From Anaerolineae bacterium (GTDB lineage Bacteria; Chloroflexota; Anaerolineae; Aggregatilineales; Aggregatilineaceae), in the NCBI GenBank assembly GCA_027494015.1, contig JAOSJP010000034.1, positions 248,001 through 312,000 of the forward strand: a DNA stretch of 64,000 bases, given 5' to 3'. Position 1 is the stretch's first letter. Each line of letters opens with the position of its first letter. A model generated the notes under the pieces. The model was not told the origin of the DNA, made no database searches, and saw nothing but the letters and a program-made list of their open reading frames with translations. Made by a program: the position numbers and the translations under genes. Positions 35,714 to 46,132 of this stretch are shown here, in pieces.

Positions 35714-35901
35714 GGGTGTGCAAAACCTGTCAGGCAGAGGCGCTGCTCTGCTGCACCCCCCTTTACCTCACCCCCGCTCGGCGCTGACGCGCCTCGCCGC
35801 CCCCTCTCCGTCAACGGAGAGGGGGCAAGCCGAGCGTAGCGAGGCTGGGGGTGAGGTCAATCCCCCGCGTCCAGCAAGTCGCTGACAACCTTTGCACGCC
35901 C
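35714..35901 (-). repeat. MITE-like element, copy 9
   Basis: 188 bp, GGGTGTGCAAAACCTGTCAGG to CTGACAACCTTTGCACGCC. Last of the cluster. The following 230 bp to the FHA gene hold no recognisable feature. Confidence 0.88.
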
Positions 35902-36131
35902 CCGCCCCCAATTCACCACTGGCGGGCAACGCCAATGTGCCTTAAGATTGTAGGCACTTCGTCGAACTGCACAAGGCTCAGGGGACAGCGGGAGTTCCCA
36001 CGGGCCGGTTGCCGGGGTATTGTGGCGCGGCATGTGCGCTGGCTGGCATCCGCTGGCTTGCCGGCGACCTCTGTGCAGACCTGATTAGCTCGACGATAGT
36101 CGCGCAGAGCGTGGCGCGTCAGGGGGTCTTC

Positions 36132-37322
36132 ATGCAACAATGTGGGAACTGCGGACATACGAATCGCTCCGGCGTCGTCTTCTGTGAGAACTGCGGTGCC
36201 AGCCTGATCGGCAAGATTCCGCTCAGCACCAAGGCGCTGGAATCCGCGTCGGGGGCCAAGCCGGGCGAGATCGAGGGCGATACGCTCTCCAGCCAGGACA
36301 TCACCAAAGGCATGGCCACGTTCGTGCCGGGCGACAACCTCAAGCTGGACATCGAAGGGGCCGCCGAGCCACTGGTGCTGGAGCCAAAAGCCGAGACAAT
36401 CCTGGGTCGCCGCGATCCGGCCACCGGCGCCACGCCGGACATTGACCTGACGCCCTTCGCGGGCTATCGCATGGGGGTCAGCCGTCGCCACGCCGCCATC
36501 CGGCACGGCGACGACAATACGCTCAATATCTGGGACCTGGGCAGCAGCAACGGCACCTTTCTCAACGGGCAGCGGCTGAACGCTCACCGCCCGTACCGTC
36601 TGCACGACGGTGACGAGTTGCGCCTGGGGCAGATGGTGATGCGCTTGTACTTCAAGCCCACGCCCGCGCCCGCCCAGACTAAAGCCGCCCCGCCTGCTCC
36701 GGCCCGCGAGATGACGCCGAAGCCGGCAGCCAGCGAGAAGCCCAAGCCGCAGCCCAGCCCGCCTCGGCCCGCGCTCACGCCGCCGCTCACGGTGACAGCA
36801 CCCCAGATACTGTCGCAGAAGGCCGCGCAGAAACCGCCAGCGACCTCTGCGCCTCCTCAGCCGCCCAAACCCGCCGAGGAAGCACCCGCCGTCCCGGCCA
36901 CTCCTGCCGCTTCACAGCCGTCCAAAGCCGCTGAAACGCTCCCCGTCCCTCCGGCTGCTCTACGGCCCGAAGCCGAAGCTGCGCCCGCCACGCCCGCCGC
37001 TCCCAAAGCCGAAACTGCTCCCGCCGCGTCCGAAGCCGGGGCGGTGTCGGAAGCCGAGACTGCACCCTCTCCGCCAGAGGAAACGCCCCCGGCGGAAGTC
37101 CCCCCGCCGCCGCCCGCGCCACAGCCGCCCGCAGCCGAAGCAGCCCCCGTTCCCTCTGCCGGGAAGGCCGCCGAGCCGCCGCCAGCGCCTAAGACGCCGC
37201 CGCCCGCAGCCGGGGCGACTGTGCCGACCGCGAAGAACGGGAAGCCTGTCGGCGACGTGCCCTCCCCTTCTGAACAGCAGGCGGACAGGTCCAAGCCGGG
37301 CGAGGATGACGCCTCTTCCTGA
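36132..37322 (+). CDS. Zinc-ribbon and FHA-domain protein with a Pro/Ala-rich tail
   Basis: 396 residues. The N-terminus is a zinc ribbon (CGNCG at about 4-8 and CENCG at about 19-23). An FHA domain follows at about 75-180, with the phosphothreonine-binding pattern 'ILGRRDP', 'MGVSRRHAAI' and 'LGSSNGTFLNGQRL'. From about residue 180 the chain is Pro, Ala, Lys and Glu, probably disordered. FHA domains read Thr phosphorylation by Ser/Thr kinases, so it is a likely signalling adaptor; no kinase is nearby. AGGGGG lies just before the ATG. Confidence 0.88.
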   Translation: MQQCGNCGHTNRSGVVFCENCGASLIGKIPLSTKALESASGAKPGEIEGDTLSSQDITKGMATFVPGDNLKLDIEGAAEPLVLEPKAETILGRRDPATGATPDIDLTPFAGYRMGVSRRHAAIRHGDDNTLNIWDLGSSNGTFLNGQRLNAHRPYRLHDGDELRLGQMVMRLYFKPTPAPAQTKAAPPAPAREMTPKPAASEKPKPQPSPPRPALTPPLTVTAPQILSQKAAQKPPATSAPPQPPKPAEEAPAVPATPAASQPSKAAETLPVPPAALRPEAEAAPATPAAPKAETAPAASEAGAVSEAETAPSPPEETPPAEVPPPPPAPQPPAAEAAPVPSAGKAAEPPPAPKTPPPAAGATVPTAKNGKPVGDVPSPSEQQADRSKPGEDDASS

Positions 37323-37329
37323 CGCAAAT

Positions 37330-37355
37330 GCGCCGGTCGTGCCCGTGACCGGCGC
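37330..37355. terminator. Hairpin between the FHA gene and hutU
   Basis: Nine-bp stem GCGCCGGTC/GACCGGCGC with an 8-nt loop, between two genes that converge. No U-run. Confidence 0.5.
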
Positions 37356-37432
37356 GGTGATTCCCTGAATAACCCCAGCTCGCTCTTTCTTGGCTGTCCT
37401 GTGCGCTCTCTGCGTCTCTGCGGCGACGTTTC

Positions 37433-39085
<1,653 letters not shown>

Positions 39086-39236
39086 GAGTCTAGTCTCCGG
39101 GAACATGCCAAGAACCAATCTTGGTGCGTATTCTAACACAAGTTCCCTGCGCGCAATGGTGGCCTCCCCTGCCGAACGATGCCATAATGGGGGCAGAAGC
39201 ATGAGTGGCCAGGGCACTGAGAAGGAGCAGAGCCAG

Positions 39237-40208
39237 ATGAACTACACAAGCCTGGGACGCACGGGTCTGCAGGTCAGTCGCCTGTGCCTGGGCACGATGA
39301 ACTTCGGCCCGTACACCAGCGAGCCGGGCAGCTTCGCCATCATGGATAGGGCGCTGGAGCTGGGCATCAACTTCTTTGACACGGCCAATGTCTACGGGCG
39401 CAAACTGGGCGAGGGAATCACCGAGCACATCATCGGGCGCTGGTTCGCCCAGGGCGGCGGGCGGCGCGAGAAGGTCGTGCTGGCAACCAAAGTCTACGGC
39501 AAGGTGGGCGACTGGCCGAACGAATCCAGGCTGTCGGCCTACCACATCAGGCGCGCCTGCGAAGAGAGCCTGCGCCGCCTGCAAACCGATCACATTGACC
39601 TCTACCAGATGCACCACATTGACCGCAATACCCCCTGGGAGGAAGTCTGGCAGGCGATGGAGCAACTTGTCCGCGAGGGCAAGGTGATCTACGTCGGCAG
39701 CAGCAACTTCGCCGGCTGGCACATTGCCCAGGCGCAGGGTATCGCCGCCTCGCGGCACTTCATGGGTCTGGTTTCGGAGCAGAGTCTCTACAACCTGTCG
39801 GCGCGCATGATCGAGCTTGAGGTGATCCCCGCCTGCCAGGCGTTTGGCCTGGGGCTGATTCCCTGGAGTCCGCTGGGAGGGGGCTTACTGGCCGGGGCGT
39901 TGCAGGGGGAGGGCGAAGGCCGCCGCACCGAGGAACGAATTCATCAGCGCGCCGAGGACGCCCGCGCGCAGCTGGAGCAGTACGAGCAGTTCTGCGCCGG
40001 GCGCGGCGAGCATCCCGCCGATGTCGCCCTGGCCTGGCTGCTGCACCAGCCCGCCGTCACCGCGCCGATCATCGGCCCACGCACAATGGAGCAGCTCACC
40101 GGCAGCCTGCGCGCGCTGGAGATCGCGCTATCTGAGGACGATCTGAAGGCCCTCGACGCCATCTGGCCGGGGCCGGGCGGCCCCGCGCCCGAAGCCTACG
40201 CCTGGTAG
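39237..40208 (+). CDS. Aldo/keto reductase
   Basis: 323 residues, TIM barrel. The catalytic tetrad is complete: Asp and Tyr in '[10 protein letters not shown]', Lys in '[11 protein letters not shown]', His in 'YQMHHID'. '[12 protein letters not shown]' and '[14 protein letters not shown]' form the NADPH site. It belongs to the YhdN/IolS-like group; substrate unknown. The ATG at 39237 has AAGGAG ten bases upstream; a longer frame from 38964 runs antisense through hutU and is not used. Confidence 0.92.
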   Translation: MNYTSLGRTGLQVSRLCLGTMNFGPYTSEPGSFAIMDRALELGINFFDTANVYGRKLGEGITEHIIGRWFAQGGGRREKVVLATKVYGKVGDWPNESRLSAYHIRRACEESLRRLQTDHIDLYQMHHIDRNTPWEEVWQAMEQLVREGKVIYVGSSNFAGWHIAQAQGIAASRHFMGLVSEQSLYNLSARMIELEVIPACQAFGLGLIPWSPLGGGLLAGALQGEGEGRRTEERIHQRAEDARAQLEQYEQFCAGRGEHPADVALAWLLHQPAVTAPIIGPRTMEQLTGSLRALEIALSEDDLKALDAIWPGPGGPAPEAYAW

Positions 40209-40231
40209 GCCTGGGCGTTCGGGACAACAAC

Positions 40232-40262
40232 GGGCAGGCGTCCGCACGCGGATGACCTGCCC
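40232..40262. terminator. Hairpin between the aldo/keto reductase gene and lspA
   Basis: GGGCAGG at 40232-40238 pairs with CCTGCCC at 40256-40262, with an inner TCCGC/GCGGA pairing. It sits between converging genes and may serve both. Confidence 0.6.
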
Positions 40263-40298
40263 GCTACCCTCACAACTCTGGCCCTGTTCAGCCGACGA

Positions 40299-40895
40299 TC
40301 ATTGACACGACACCTGCTCGCCCCGCTGATCGAGGGCGTTGTCCTCGCCGGTCTTGTCGCGGGCGGCGAGGCGCTGCCGCTCGCGGCGCTCCTCGCGCAG
40401 CATGAGCAGCATCAGCAGCCCCACACCGATCACGACGCAGCTATCGGCCACGTTGAAGACCGGCCAGCGCCATGCATCCACGAAGTCCACCACATAGCCG
40501 AGCCGCAGGCGGTCAATGACGTTGCCCAGCGCGCCGCCCAGTTGCAGGCCGAGCGCCAGGCGGATCAGCCAGCCATCTGACGAGACCTGCCGGTAGTAGT
40601 AAAGGATGACCGCCGACACAATCACGGCGATGATCAGGAACACCACGCCGCCCTGCGGGAACAGCCCGAAGGCCGCGCCCGTATTGTGCACATGCGTGAA
40701 GCGGAAGACCTGTTCCAGGGCGCTCAGCGGTGCCCAGGACTCATGCAGCCCCAGATGCCTCACGACATAGGCTTTGCTCGCCTGGTCGGCCAGGATAGCC
40801 AGCGCCGCCACGCAGAAAAGCAGCAGCCAGCGGCCCGCCGCCCGGCGCGGCGTCGCGGCTGTCGCAGAGCGAGTCTCGTGGGTCACGCTTGTCAC
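40299..40895 (-). CDS. lspA: Signal peptidase II (prolipoprotein)
   Basis: 198 residues with four helices. The two catalytic Asp are in 'GNVIDRLRLGYVVDF' and 'FNVADS'; the conserved 'DQASKAYVVRHL' and 'HVHNTGAAFGLF' are present. It cuts lipoprotein signal peptides, matching the several lipoproteins in this window. The GTG at 40895 overlaps the stop of the DksA-like gene (GTGA), so the two are coupled. The C-terminal tail of about 30 charged residues is longer than usual. Confidence 0.93.
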   Translation of the reverse strand: MTSVTHETRSATAATPRRAAGRWLLLFCVAALAILADQASKAYVVRHLGLHESWAPLSALEQVFRFTHVHNTGAAFGLFPQGGVVFLIIAVIVSAVILYYYRQVSSDGWLIRLALGLQLGGALGNVIDRLRLGYVVDFVDAWRWPVFNVADSCVVIGVGLLMLLMLREERRERQRLAARDKTGEDNALDQRGEQVSCQ

Positions 40896-41251
40896 ACCCC
40901 GGCCTGAAAATCGCGCGTCTCTGCACAGCGCAGGCACAGCGTCGTGTACGGGATCGCTTCCAGGCGGGCGATGTCAATCTCCTGCCCGCAGTTCTCGCAC
41001 ACCCCGTAGGTGCCGTCTGCATACTTCGCCAGCGCCTCGTCAATCTGGCGCAGCCGTATTTGCGCGGCCCGCAGCGACGAAGCGCCGACCGTCTGCTCAT
41101 ACACGGCGGTCGCATCCTCGGCCTGGTGATTGGTGTAGCCCGTGCCGGTGATGTCGAGCACCTGCGCGCTCTCCATCTGCACCACTTTGTCCCGGTACGT
41201 CTCGCGCAGATCCAGCAGCACACCGTATAGCTCTTGCTTCGTCGTGGTCAT
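40892..41251 (-). CDS. DksA/TraR-family C4 zinc-finger protein
   Basis: 119 residues: an N-terminal coiled-coil region and a C-terminal zinc finger (CENCG ... CLRCA). The family binds RNA polymerase through its secondary channel (DksA) or acts as small relatives of it. The acidic 'AEDATAVYEQ' lies at the coiled-coil tip region. Located immediately before lspA and translationally coupled to it. Confidence 0.88.
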   Translation of the reverse strand: MTTTKQELYGVLLDLRETYRDKVVQMESAQVLDITGTGYTNHQAEDATAVYEQTVGASSLRAAQIRLRQIDEALAKYADGTYGVCENCGQEIDIARLEAIPYTTLCLRCAETRDFQAGV

Positions 41252-41412
41252 TCTAATGATAGCCTCAACTGGGTGTCTATCCGTGAAGCAGCCCGCCTAG
41301 GGGCGCTGCTCTGCCGCGCCCGGCAGCTCACGGATAGGCTTCAAAGGCAATCCTCCGGCCTTCATTGTAGCCCCGCCCGCGCGGGCGGGCAAACTCATAC
41401 CCACTACGCTCT

Positions 41413-41636
41413 GCGGCTGCGAGTAAAGGTCGTCAGCGACTCGCCGGACACGGGGCATTGACCTCACCCCCAGCCTCGCGGCGCGTCGGCCGCGTCAGCT
41501 GAGGGTTATGCCGGCAGGGAGGAAGTGGGGGGTAGTTGGGGGGAGGGAGGAGGGGGGGGGGGGGAGTGGTATAACCCTGGGCGCAGCGCGCAACACAGAG
41601 CAGCGCCCCCTGCCTGGCAAGTTTTGCTCACACCCC
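41413..41636 (+). repeat. MITE-like element, copy 10, interrupted, overlapping the ileS stop
   Basis: Left arm from about 41413 (GTCGTCAGCGACTCGCCGG, CCTCACCCCCAGCCTCG), right end GGCAAGTTTTGCTCACACCC. A 77-bp insert (41502-41578) replaces the centre. The inverted end crosses the ileS stop codon at 41628-41630. An isolated GGGGCGCTGCTCTGC remnant lies at about 41299. Rest of the gap 41252-41412: a short CCCGCCCGCGCGGGCGGG palindrome only. Confidence 0.75.
41502..41578 (+). repeat. 77-bp insert with inverted ends and a long G-rich tract
   Basis: Bounded by AGGGTTATGCC and GGTATAACCCT (one mismatch). Between them, on the plus strand, nearly every base is G, with at least five runs of four or more G, including a run of 13 G. 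Such a strand can form a G-quadruplex. Confidence 0.65.
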
Positions 41637-44600
41637 CCGCCGCACGCCGATGGTCACCGTCTCGTCGTCGAAGCTGAACGCGGCGCTGTGCGCGCCCGCC
41701 TCCGGCCCGGACTCGACCAGGGCATCGGCCAGCGTCTCGCGCTGAATGATCTCCGCGAAGACCCGCAGCGCGTCGCGCAGCCGGTTGCTGGCCTGGTAGG
41801 TGACGGTGATGCGGTCGTTGATGGCGAAATCGGCGTCCTTGCGCAAGGACTGCACGCGGCGCACGAACTCGCGGGCCAGCCCTTCCTGGATCAGGTCTTC
41901 GGTCAGCGTGGTCGCCAGCGCCGCCACATAGCCGTATTCCTCGGCCACGGCGTAACCCGCCGCCGCCGACTGCACCACCTCGCACTGCTCCGGCGTGATG
42001 GCGTAGGTCTGGCCGTCCACCTCCACCGAGATCGTCTCCCCGGCCAGCAGCGCCTTCGCCCAGCGCTGCACGTCGGCAGGCGCGCCTTCGCGCAGCGCGC
42101 GCTGCACCTTCGGGAAGTCGCCCCGCAGGGCGCGGGCCAGGACTTGCGGCAGTGGGTTCAGGCTGTAGGAGACCATCGCCTCCGCTGATTCAGCCACCTG
42201 CACCGCCTTGACGTTCAACTCCTCGGCGATGGTCGGCGCCAGGTCGCGCACCACCTCGCGCTCAGCGCTGTAGCGCACGACGAAGACCGCCTCGGCCAGC
42301 GGCTGGCGCACCTTGATTCCGGCGCTGTTGCGCGCCGCATGACCCAGGCTCACCAGCTTCTGCGCCAGGCGCATGTCGGCCATCAGCTTCTCGTCAATCA
42401 GCGCCTCATCAGTCGCCGGCCAGAAAGCCAGGTGTACGCTCTCTGGCGCGCCGGGGTCGGCGGTTGTCACCAGGTTGCGATACAGCGCTTCTGCAAGGAA
42501 GGGCATGGTCGGGGCGAGCAGCCTGGCCAGCGTCACCAGGCACTCGTACAGCGTCTGGTAGGCGGCCAGCTTGTCGGCGTCGCTCTCCGACTTCCAGAAG
42601 CGGCGGCGCGAGCGGCGCAGGTACCAGTTGCTCAGTCCGTCCACGAACGCCTCAATCGGGCGCGTCGTGCGTGGCACGTCATACGTCTCGTAGCCCTGCG
42701 TCACCTCGCGCACCAGCACGCGCAGCTCGCTCAGAATCCAGCGGTCGAGCGGGTCGCGCTCACTGACAGGCACCGGCGCGCTGCGCGGGTCGAAGCCGTC
42801 CAGGCTGGCGTAAGTGACGAAGAAGCTGTAGACGTTCCACAGCGTCAGGTAGAAAGTGCGCACCACTTCGCCGACCAGCTCCACCGAGAAGCGGCGCGGC
42901 TCGCCGGGCGGCCCGGCAGTGTACATATACCAGCGGAAGGCGTCCGCGCCGTACTTCTCCAGCACACTCCAGGGTTCGACGATGTTGCCCAGGCTCTTGG
43001 ACATCTTGCGGCCCTGGTCGTCCAGGATGTGACCCAGGGAGATGCAGTTCTTGAAGTTGACGCTCTCGAAGGTCATGACGGCGATGGCGTGCTGGCTGAA
43101 GAACCAGCCGCGCGTCTGGTCTACGGCCTCGCAGATGTAGTCTGCCGGAAACTGCTGAGCGAACATCTCCTGATTCTTGTACGGGTAGCCCCACTGGGCG
43201 GCGGCCATCGCCCCGCTGTCGAACCACACGTCAATCAGCTCCGGCACGCGGCGCATCGTCCCGCCGCACTGCGCGCAAGGGAAGGTGACTTCGTCCACGT
43301 AGGGCCGGTGCAGATCAAGCTGAGACTGGTCTTGCCCGCTCAGTTCCTCCAGCTCGGCCACGCCGCCGACGCAGTGTTTATGGCCGCAGCCCGGATTCTC
43401 GCACACCCACACGGGCAGCGGCGTGCCCCAGTACCGCTCGCGGCCCAGCGCCCAGTCGCGCAGCTCCTCCAGCCAGTTGCCGAAGCGCCCGTCCTTGATG
43501 TGCGCCGGCACCCAGTTGATCGTCTGGTTGAGCGCGATCATTTTGTCGCGGTAGCGCGTGGACTCGATGTACCACGTCTCGCGGGCGTAATAGAGCAGCG
43601 GCGTGTGGCAGCGCCAGCAGAAGGGGTAGTTGTGCACGTAGCTCTCGGCCTTATAAAGCAGGCCGCGCGCCTTCAGGTCCTTCTTGATCAGCGGATCGGC
43701 ATCCTTGACCCACATGCCCGCCCAGGGGGTCACGGCGTCAATGAACGCGCCGTCTGGCTTGACCGTCTGGATGACCGGCAGTCCGTGCTCACGGCCCACG
43801 TCCATGTCGTCCGCGCCGAAGGCGGGCGCGATGTGCACGATGCCGGAGCCGTCCTCCATGCTGACGAAATCGCCGTGCAGCACGTAGGCGTGATCTTCCT
43901 CCAGCGGCAGGAAGGCGTAGAGCGGCTCGTAGCGCATCCCCAGCAGGTCTTCGCCCTTCATCTCGCGCACGACCGTGTAGGCGTGCGGATCGTTGAGCGC
44001 CTTGTCCAGCAGGGCTTGCGCCAGGATTAACCGCTCCGTGCCCTGCCCGCCGGCGGCAGGCCCCTCGACCATGACATACGTCGCGCGGCGGTTGACGGCC
44101 AGCGCCGCGTTGCCGGGCAGCGTCCAGGGCGTGGTCGTCCAGACGAGGAAGTACGTGCCCGGCTCGCCCTTGACGGCGAAGCGCACGAAGACACTCGGAT
44201 CGGCCACTTCCTCGTAGCCGAGCGAGACTTCATGGCTGCTCAGCGGCGTCCCGCAGCGGGCGCAGTAGGGCACAACCTTGTAGCCCTGGTAGAGCATCCC
44301 CTTGTCCCAAAGCTGGCGCAGAATCCACCACACGCTCTGGATGTAGTCGTTCTCGTAGGTGATGTAGGCGTTCTCCAGGTCTACCCAGAAGGCGATGCGC
44401 TCGGTGAGCCGCTCCCATTCCTTGATGTAGCGGAAGACGCTCTCGCGGCACTTGCGGTTGAACTCGGCGATGCCATAGGCTTCGATCTCGTGCTTGTGGG
44501 TCAGGCCCAGCTCTTTCTCGACCTCGATCTCAACCGGCAGGCCATGCGTGTCCCAGCCGCCTTTGCGCAGCACGTAAGCGCCGTTCATGGTGTGGTAGCG

Positions 44601-44807
44601 CGGGAACATATCTTTGAAGGCGCGCGCCAGCACGTGATGGGTGCCGGGCCGCCCGTTGGCGGTCGGCGGCCCTTCGTAGAACACGTAGACGCGGCCCCCC
44701 TCGCGTTCCTTCATCGAGCGGCGGAAGATGTCGCGCTCGCGCCAGAAAGCGAGTTGTTCCTCTTCCAGGGCTTCGATGTCTACCTTCGGTGTGACTGGCT
44801 TGAACAT
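41628..44807 (-). CDS. ileS: Isoleucyl-tRNA synthetase (IleRS2-like, eukaryote-type)
   Basis: 1059 residues. The HIGH-type motif is 'GRPGTHHVLARAFKDMF' (about 56), and KMSKS is 'GRKMSKSLGNIVEP'. An editing domain (about 190-400) and a C-terminal anticodon domain without a typical bacterial zinc finger are present. The motif form 'PPTANGRPGTHH' marks the type 2, eukaryote-like group, known for tolerance to mupirocin. It charges tRNA-Ile. AGGAGGAG precedes the ATG at 44807. The gene lies last behind the T-box-led genes at 45-47.8 kb on the same strand. The stop codon is within a MITE-like end. Confidence 0.95.
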   Translation of the reverse strand: MFKPVTPKVDIEALEEEQLAFWRERDIFRRSMKEREGGRVYVFYEGPPTANGRPGTHHVLARAFKDMFPRYHTMNGAYVLRKGGWDTHGLPVEIEVEKELGLTHKHEIEAYGIAEFNRKCRESVFRYIKEWERLTERIAFWVDLENAYITYENDYIQSVWWILRQLWDKGMLYQGYKVVPYCARCGTPLSSHEVSLGYEEVADPSVFVRFAVKGEPGTYFLVWTTTPWTLPGNAALAVNRRATYVMVEGPAAGGQGTERLILAQALLDKALNDPHAYTVVREMKGEDLLGMRYEPLYAFLPLEEDHAYVLHGDFVSMEDGSGIVHIAPAFGADDMDVGREHGLPVIQTVKPDGAFIDAVTPWAGMWVKDADPLIKKDLKARGLLYKAESYVHNYPFCWRCHTPLLYYARETWYIESTRYRDKMIALNQTINWVPAHIKDGRFGNWLEELRDWALGRERYWGTPLPVWVCENPGCGHKHCVGGVAELEELSGQDQSQLDLHRPYVDEVTFPCAQCGGTMRRVPELIDVWFDSGAMAAAQWGYPYKNQEMFAQQFPADYICEAVDQTRGWFFSQHAIAVMTFESVNFKNCISLGHILDDQGRKMSKSLGNIVEPWSVLEKYGADAFRWYMYTAGPPGEPRRFSVELVGEVVRTFYLTLWNVYSFFVTYASLDGFDPRSAPVPVSERDPLDRWILSELRVLVREVTQGYETYDVPRTTRPIEAFVDGLSNWYLRRSRRRFWKSESDADKLAAYQTLYECLVTLARLLAPTMPFLAEALYRNLVTTADPGAPESVHLAFWPATDEALIDEKLMADMRLAQKLVSLGHAARNSAGIKVRQPLAEAVFVVRYSAEREVVRDLAPTIAEELNVKAVQVAESAEAMVSYSLNPLPQVLARALRGDFPKVQRALREGAPADVQRWAKALLAGETISVEVDGQTYAITPEQCEVVQSAAAGYAVAEEYGYVAALATTLTEDLIQEGLAREFVRRVQSLRKDADFAINDRITVTYQASNRLRDALRVFAEIIQRETLADALVESGPEAGAHSAAFSFDDETVTIGVRRGV

Positions 44808-44938
44808 GACTCCTCCTGAAAGCAGCCGGGTTGTTGGTTGTTGGTTATTGGTTGTTGGTAGCAGGACGCTCAACACCTGGCGGCGAATCGTCAGGGGACA
44901 GATGCCAATAACCCGGAACGACTCACCCTCTGGCAAGA

Positions 44939-45021
44939 GGGTGCGCGCGCAGGTTGTCAGCGACATGCTTGCTGTGGGTGAGGCACACCAGGGCGCAGCA
45001 GAACAGCGCCCGCACGCACCC
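44939..45021 (+). repeat. MITE-like element, minimal copy 11
   Basis: 83 bp: GGGTGCGCGCGCAGG and CCGCACGCACCCC ends, the GGGCGCAGCAGAACAGCGCCC hairpin, and only a stub of the centre. TTGTTGG repeats (about 44827-44862) and CCAACAACC repeats (about 45035-45058) flank it. It lies in the ileS upstream gap. Confidence 0.75.
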
Positions 45022-45066
45022 CGGCAAGGAACCAATCACCAACAACCAACAACCAATTACCCCTTC

Positions 45067-45561
45067 TCACCGGTACACGTACAGCCGGAACATCGTCGGG
45101 CCAGCGTCGTCCGGGTAGCCCGTGTGGATATAGACCTGCCACGAGACGCCCAGCCCAGCCGCCTCCTCTTTCCCCGTACAGGTCGCCACTGCATAGGATC
45201 CGCCCCAGGGCAGCGACCGATCCACCACGTAGCCGGGCACCGGCGCGTACCGGCAGCTTCCCCCCTGGCGCTCGTAGAAGGCGGCGATCTCGTTTCCGGT
45301 CTGCGCCGTGCGATACAGCCAGGACTCCGCGCCGCGCTCCGGCTTCTCGTGGCGCTCCTCGCTCGCGCCCGGCGGGACGGGCGCTTCGAGCGGAAAGAGC
45401 AGCCCGTACAGCGGCCCGGCCACCCGCCAGAGGATCAGCCCGGCGGCCACCAGCGCCGCCGTCATCGCCAGCAGCGCCGCCCACAGCGGCACGCGCAAGC
45501 GCGGCTGGTGGTCGTCAGGGGCGCGCCGCCCCGCGTCCGCTCCAGGTTCCAGCGCGGACAC
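45067..45561 (-). CDS. Unknown single-helix membrane protein
   Basis: 164 residues. One helix (about 25-50, 'VPLWAALLAMTAALVAAGLILW'), then an outside domain with 'NEIAAFYERQGGSCRYAP' and a final 'PTMFRLYVYR'. Two Cys in the domain could form a disulfide. The domain resembles that of the next gene upstream ('FAAVEAFYFERDDMDCVRQY'), which suggests duplicated relatives. GGGGGGAG precedes the GTG at 45561. Function unknown; it is part of the T-box-led transcript. Confidence 0.7.
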   Translation of the reverse strand: MSALEPGADAGRRAPDDHQPRLRVPLWAALLAMTAALVAAGLILWRVAGPLYGLLFPLEAPVPPGASEERHEKPERGAESWLYRTAQTGNEIAAFYERQGGSCRYAPVPGYVVDRSLPWGGSYAVATCTGKEEAAGLGVSWQVYIHTGYPDDAGPTMFRLYVYR

Positions 45562-45565
45562 AGGA

Positions 45566-46084
45566 TCACTCCCCCCAGTAACGCTGAATGTCAATCACGA
45601 CCTGGCCGGTCGGCTGCTCGGTCGCGTCATAGACCGGCTGGATCAATACGGTCGCCACCTGGGTGACGCCATAGCCGGAGCGATCCGCCTGGCAGCGTGT
45701 GGACAGGTGCCCCTCGCGCAGCGGTTCCTGGCCAGGGCGCTCCTCGACCGTGCGATACTGGCGCACGCAGTCCATATCGTCGCGCTCGAAGTAGAACGCC
45801 TCCACAGCGGCGAATGGGTCCTCGCTGTAGTATTGCAGGTGATCGAATCCGTCGTAGAGCGTCTCGTGATTCACCAGCCGCGCGCCGGGGTAAATGGCGA
45901 CTTCGAGTGGCTTGTCGCGGCTGGCGCGCAGAGCCAGCACCACTGCGACGGCTATCGCCGCCAGCACCACCACGACCACAACTGCGACCAGCACGACGCG
46001 CACAAGTCGGCTGGACAGGCAGCCGCCCGGCGTTTCTACCTGCGCAGCCACGCGCTCTTCGGGTTGCCTTCCCTGTTCAGTCAT
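45566..46084 (-). CDS. Unknown single-helix membrane protein
   Basis: 172 residues. A cytoplasmic start of about 28 residues, one Val-rich helix (about 29-52), and an outside domain with 'LEVAIYPGARLVNHETLYDG', 'AVEAFYFERDDMDC' and the C-terminal 'GQVVIDIQRYWGE'. Domains that begin 'YPGA' followed by a FY-containing helix occur in many secreted Chloroflexota proteins of unknown function. GGAGGGGG lies directly before the ATG. Confidence 0.7.
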   Translation of the reverse strand: MTEQGRQPEERVAAQVETPGGCLSSRLVRVVLVAVVVVVVLAAIAVAVVLALRASRDKPLEVAIYPGARLVNHETLYDGFDHLQYYSEDPFAAVEAFYFERDDMDCVRQYRTVEERPGQEPLREGHLSTRCQADRSGYGVTQVATVLIQPVYDATEQPTGQVVIDIQRYWGE

Positions 46085-46132
46085 TACCCCCTCCGCTCTT
46101 GCGACAACGCGCCCTCAGCGTCCGTCGCAACA

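Noticed and set aside
34923..35901. Possible CRISPR array
   Set aside because: Units are about 190 bp with inverted ends and 10-bp spacers that are themselves alike; no cas gene is present.
35913..36605. A 230-residue minus-strand frame opposite the FHA gene
   Set aside because: It is antisense to the well-supported FHA coding sequence and has no recognisable domain.
44808..45035. N-terminal extension of IleRS by 76 residues
   Set aside because: It would translate repeat DNA; a strong AGGAGGAG site precedes the ATG at 44807.
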